DNA from: Lonsdalea britannica
GTDB lineage: Bacteria > Pseudomonadota > Gammaproteobacteria > Enterobacterales > Enterobacteriaceae
NCBI RefSeq assembly: GCF_946477055.1
Contig: NZ_CAMKXG010000236.1
Span: forward strand, 1-5,565
Length of the DNA: 5,565 nucleotides
Direction of reading: 5' to 3'
Both the position numbers and the translations under genes were made by a program. The notes under the pieces were generated by a model, which worked only from the letters and a program-made list of their open reading frames with translations, did not search any database and was not told the origin of the DNA. Position 1 is the first letter of the stretch. The number at the start of each line of letters is the position of its first letter. Of this stretch, positions 5,378 through 5,565 are shown piece after piece.

Positions 5378-5400
5378 CTGGCCGGTGGCCGGGCGATTTT
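5378..5400 (+). terminator. Probable terminator of the moa operon
   Basis: CTGGCC (5378-5383) and GGCCGG (5387-5392) can form a short GC-rich stem with a GGT loop, followed by GCG and the T-run ATTTTGT. It is located 24 nt after the moaE stop and before ybhL. The stem is short and the T-run has four T residues, so read-through into ybhL is possible. Confidence 0.42.
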
Positions 5401-5401
5401 G

Positions 5402-5410
5402 TGGTAAACT
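5402..5410 (+). promoter_or_regulatory. Candidate extended -10 promoter element for ybhL
   Basis: TGGTAAACT is a TGn-extended -10 with TAAACT matching TATAAT at 4 of 6 positions. It lies just after the candidate moa terminator and about 58 nt before the ybhL start codon. No clear -35 is seen. A small hairpin in the resulting leader (GGGCAA 5421-5426 with TTGCCT 5431-5436) is of unknown meaning. Confidence 0.3.
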
Positions 5411-5467
5411 TTAGCTCGGAGGGCAATTATTTGCCTGGGATCGTTTACTCAACACAAAGGAAGCATC

Positions 5468-5565
5468 ATGGATCGATATCCACGTTCCAATGACTCGATT
5501 GTTCAGCGTGCTGGCACCAGCATGCAGACCTATATGGCGCAGGTTTATGGTTGGATGACCTGCGG
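5468..5565 (+). CDS. ybhL: Bax inhibitor-1 family membrane protein YbhL, N-terminal part (runs off the window)
   Basis: Only 32 codons are present. The N-terminus, MDRYPRSNDSIVQRAGTSMQ followed by TYMAQVYGWMTC, closely matches the start of E. coli YbhL, an inner-membrane protein of the Bax inhibitor-1/YccA family with about seven membrane segments. The first segment would start just beyond the window edge. The enterobacterial function is not well defined; related YccA modulates the FtsH protease, and some bacterial relatives leak calcium. AGGAAG (5458-5463) lies 4 nt before the ATG. It follows moaE by 113 nt, as in E. coli, probably with its own promoter. Compared with my memory of the E. coli protein there are a few extra residues at about 8-18. 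Confidence 0.93.
   Translation, partial: MDRYPRSNDSIVQRAGTSMQTYMAQVYGWMTC

Noticed and set aside
1..5565. Mobile elements, tRNA or rRNA genes, CRISPR arrays, attachment sites
   Set aside because: I looked for transposase motifs, terminal repeats, regularly spaced repeats and tRNA-like cloverleafs and saw none.

Overview
The window looks chromosomal and comes from a moderately high-GC member of the Enterobacterales. The proteins on the right side are close to their Escherichia coli counterparts as I remember them: MoaA has 329 residues, MoaB 170, MoaD 81, and MoaA's cluster cysteines fall at the same residue numbers. The order ybhK (leftward), moaABCDE (rightward), ybhL is the classic enterobacterial arrangement. 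A soft-rot or plant-associated genus of the Pectobacteriaceae (Dickeya, Brenneria, Lonsdalea and relatives) is my guess from the GC content and sequence flavour; it is not proven here.

Left part (1-1231): a leftward pair made of an FCD-domain GntR-family regulator and, overlapping its stop codon by 4 nt, the first 59 codons of an ABC transporter ATPase that runs off the window. A perfect inverted repeat with 10-bp arms sits just upstream of the regulator and is a likely autoregulatory operator. About 300 bp without a convincing gene follows, including a probable terminator for ybhK. From memory, uvrB occupies this side of ybhK in E. coli, so this pair looks like lineage-specific cargo beside a conserved block.

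Middle (1232-2619): ybhK (YvcK/CofD-like) faces left and the moa operon faces right. The 455 bp between their start codons holds a candidate ModE operator, two TCGCCAA-containing palindromes, a candidate sigma70-type promoter and a molybdenum cofactor (Moco) riboswitch ending at the moaA ribosome binding site. This suggests control by molybdate at initiation and by the finished cofactor in the leader RNA.

Right part (2620-5565): moaA, moaB, moaC, moaD and moaE form a compact operon. MoaA and MoaC convert GTP to cyclic pyranopterin monophosphate. MoaD and MoaE form molybdopterin synthase, which inserts the dithiolene sulfurs. MoaB is a MogA-like protein of uncertain role in enterobacteria. The moaC/moaD genes overlap and moaD/moaE are 2 nt apart, which points to translational coupling. 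After moaE come GC-rich inverted repeats and a probable terminator, then the first 32 codons of ybhL (Bax inhibitor-1 family membrane protein).

I found no mobile element, CRISPR array, tRNA or rRNA, and no clearly new multi-gene system. The points most worth a second look are the regulatory DNA and RNA: the palindrome before the GntR gene, the TCGCCAA palindromes in the moa promoter, a competing helix inside the Moco riboswitch, and alternative pairings around the moaE stop.
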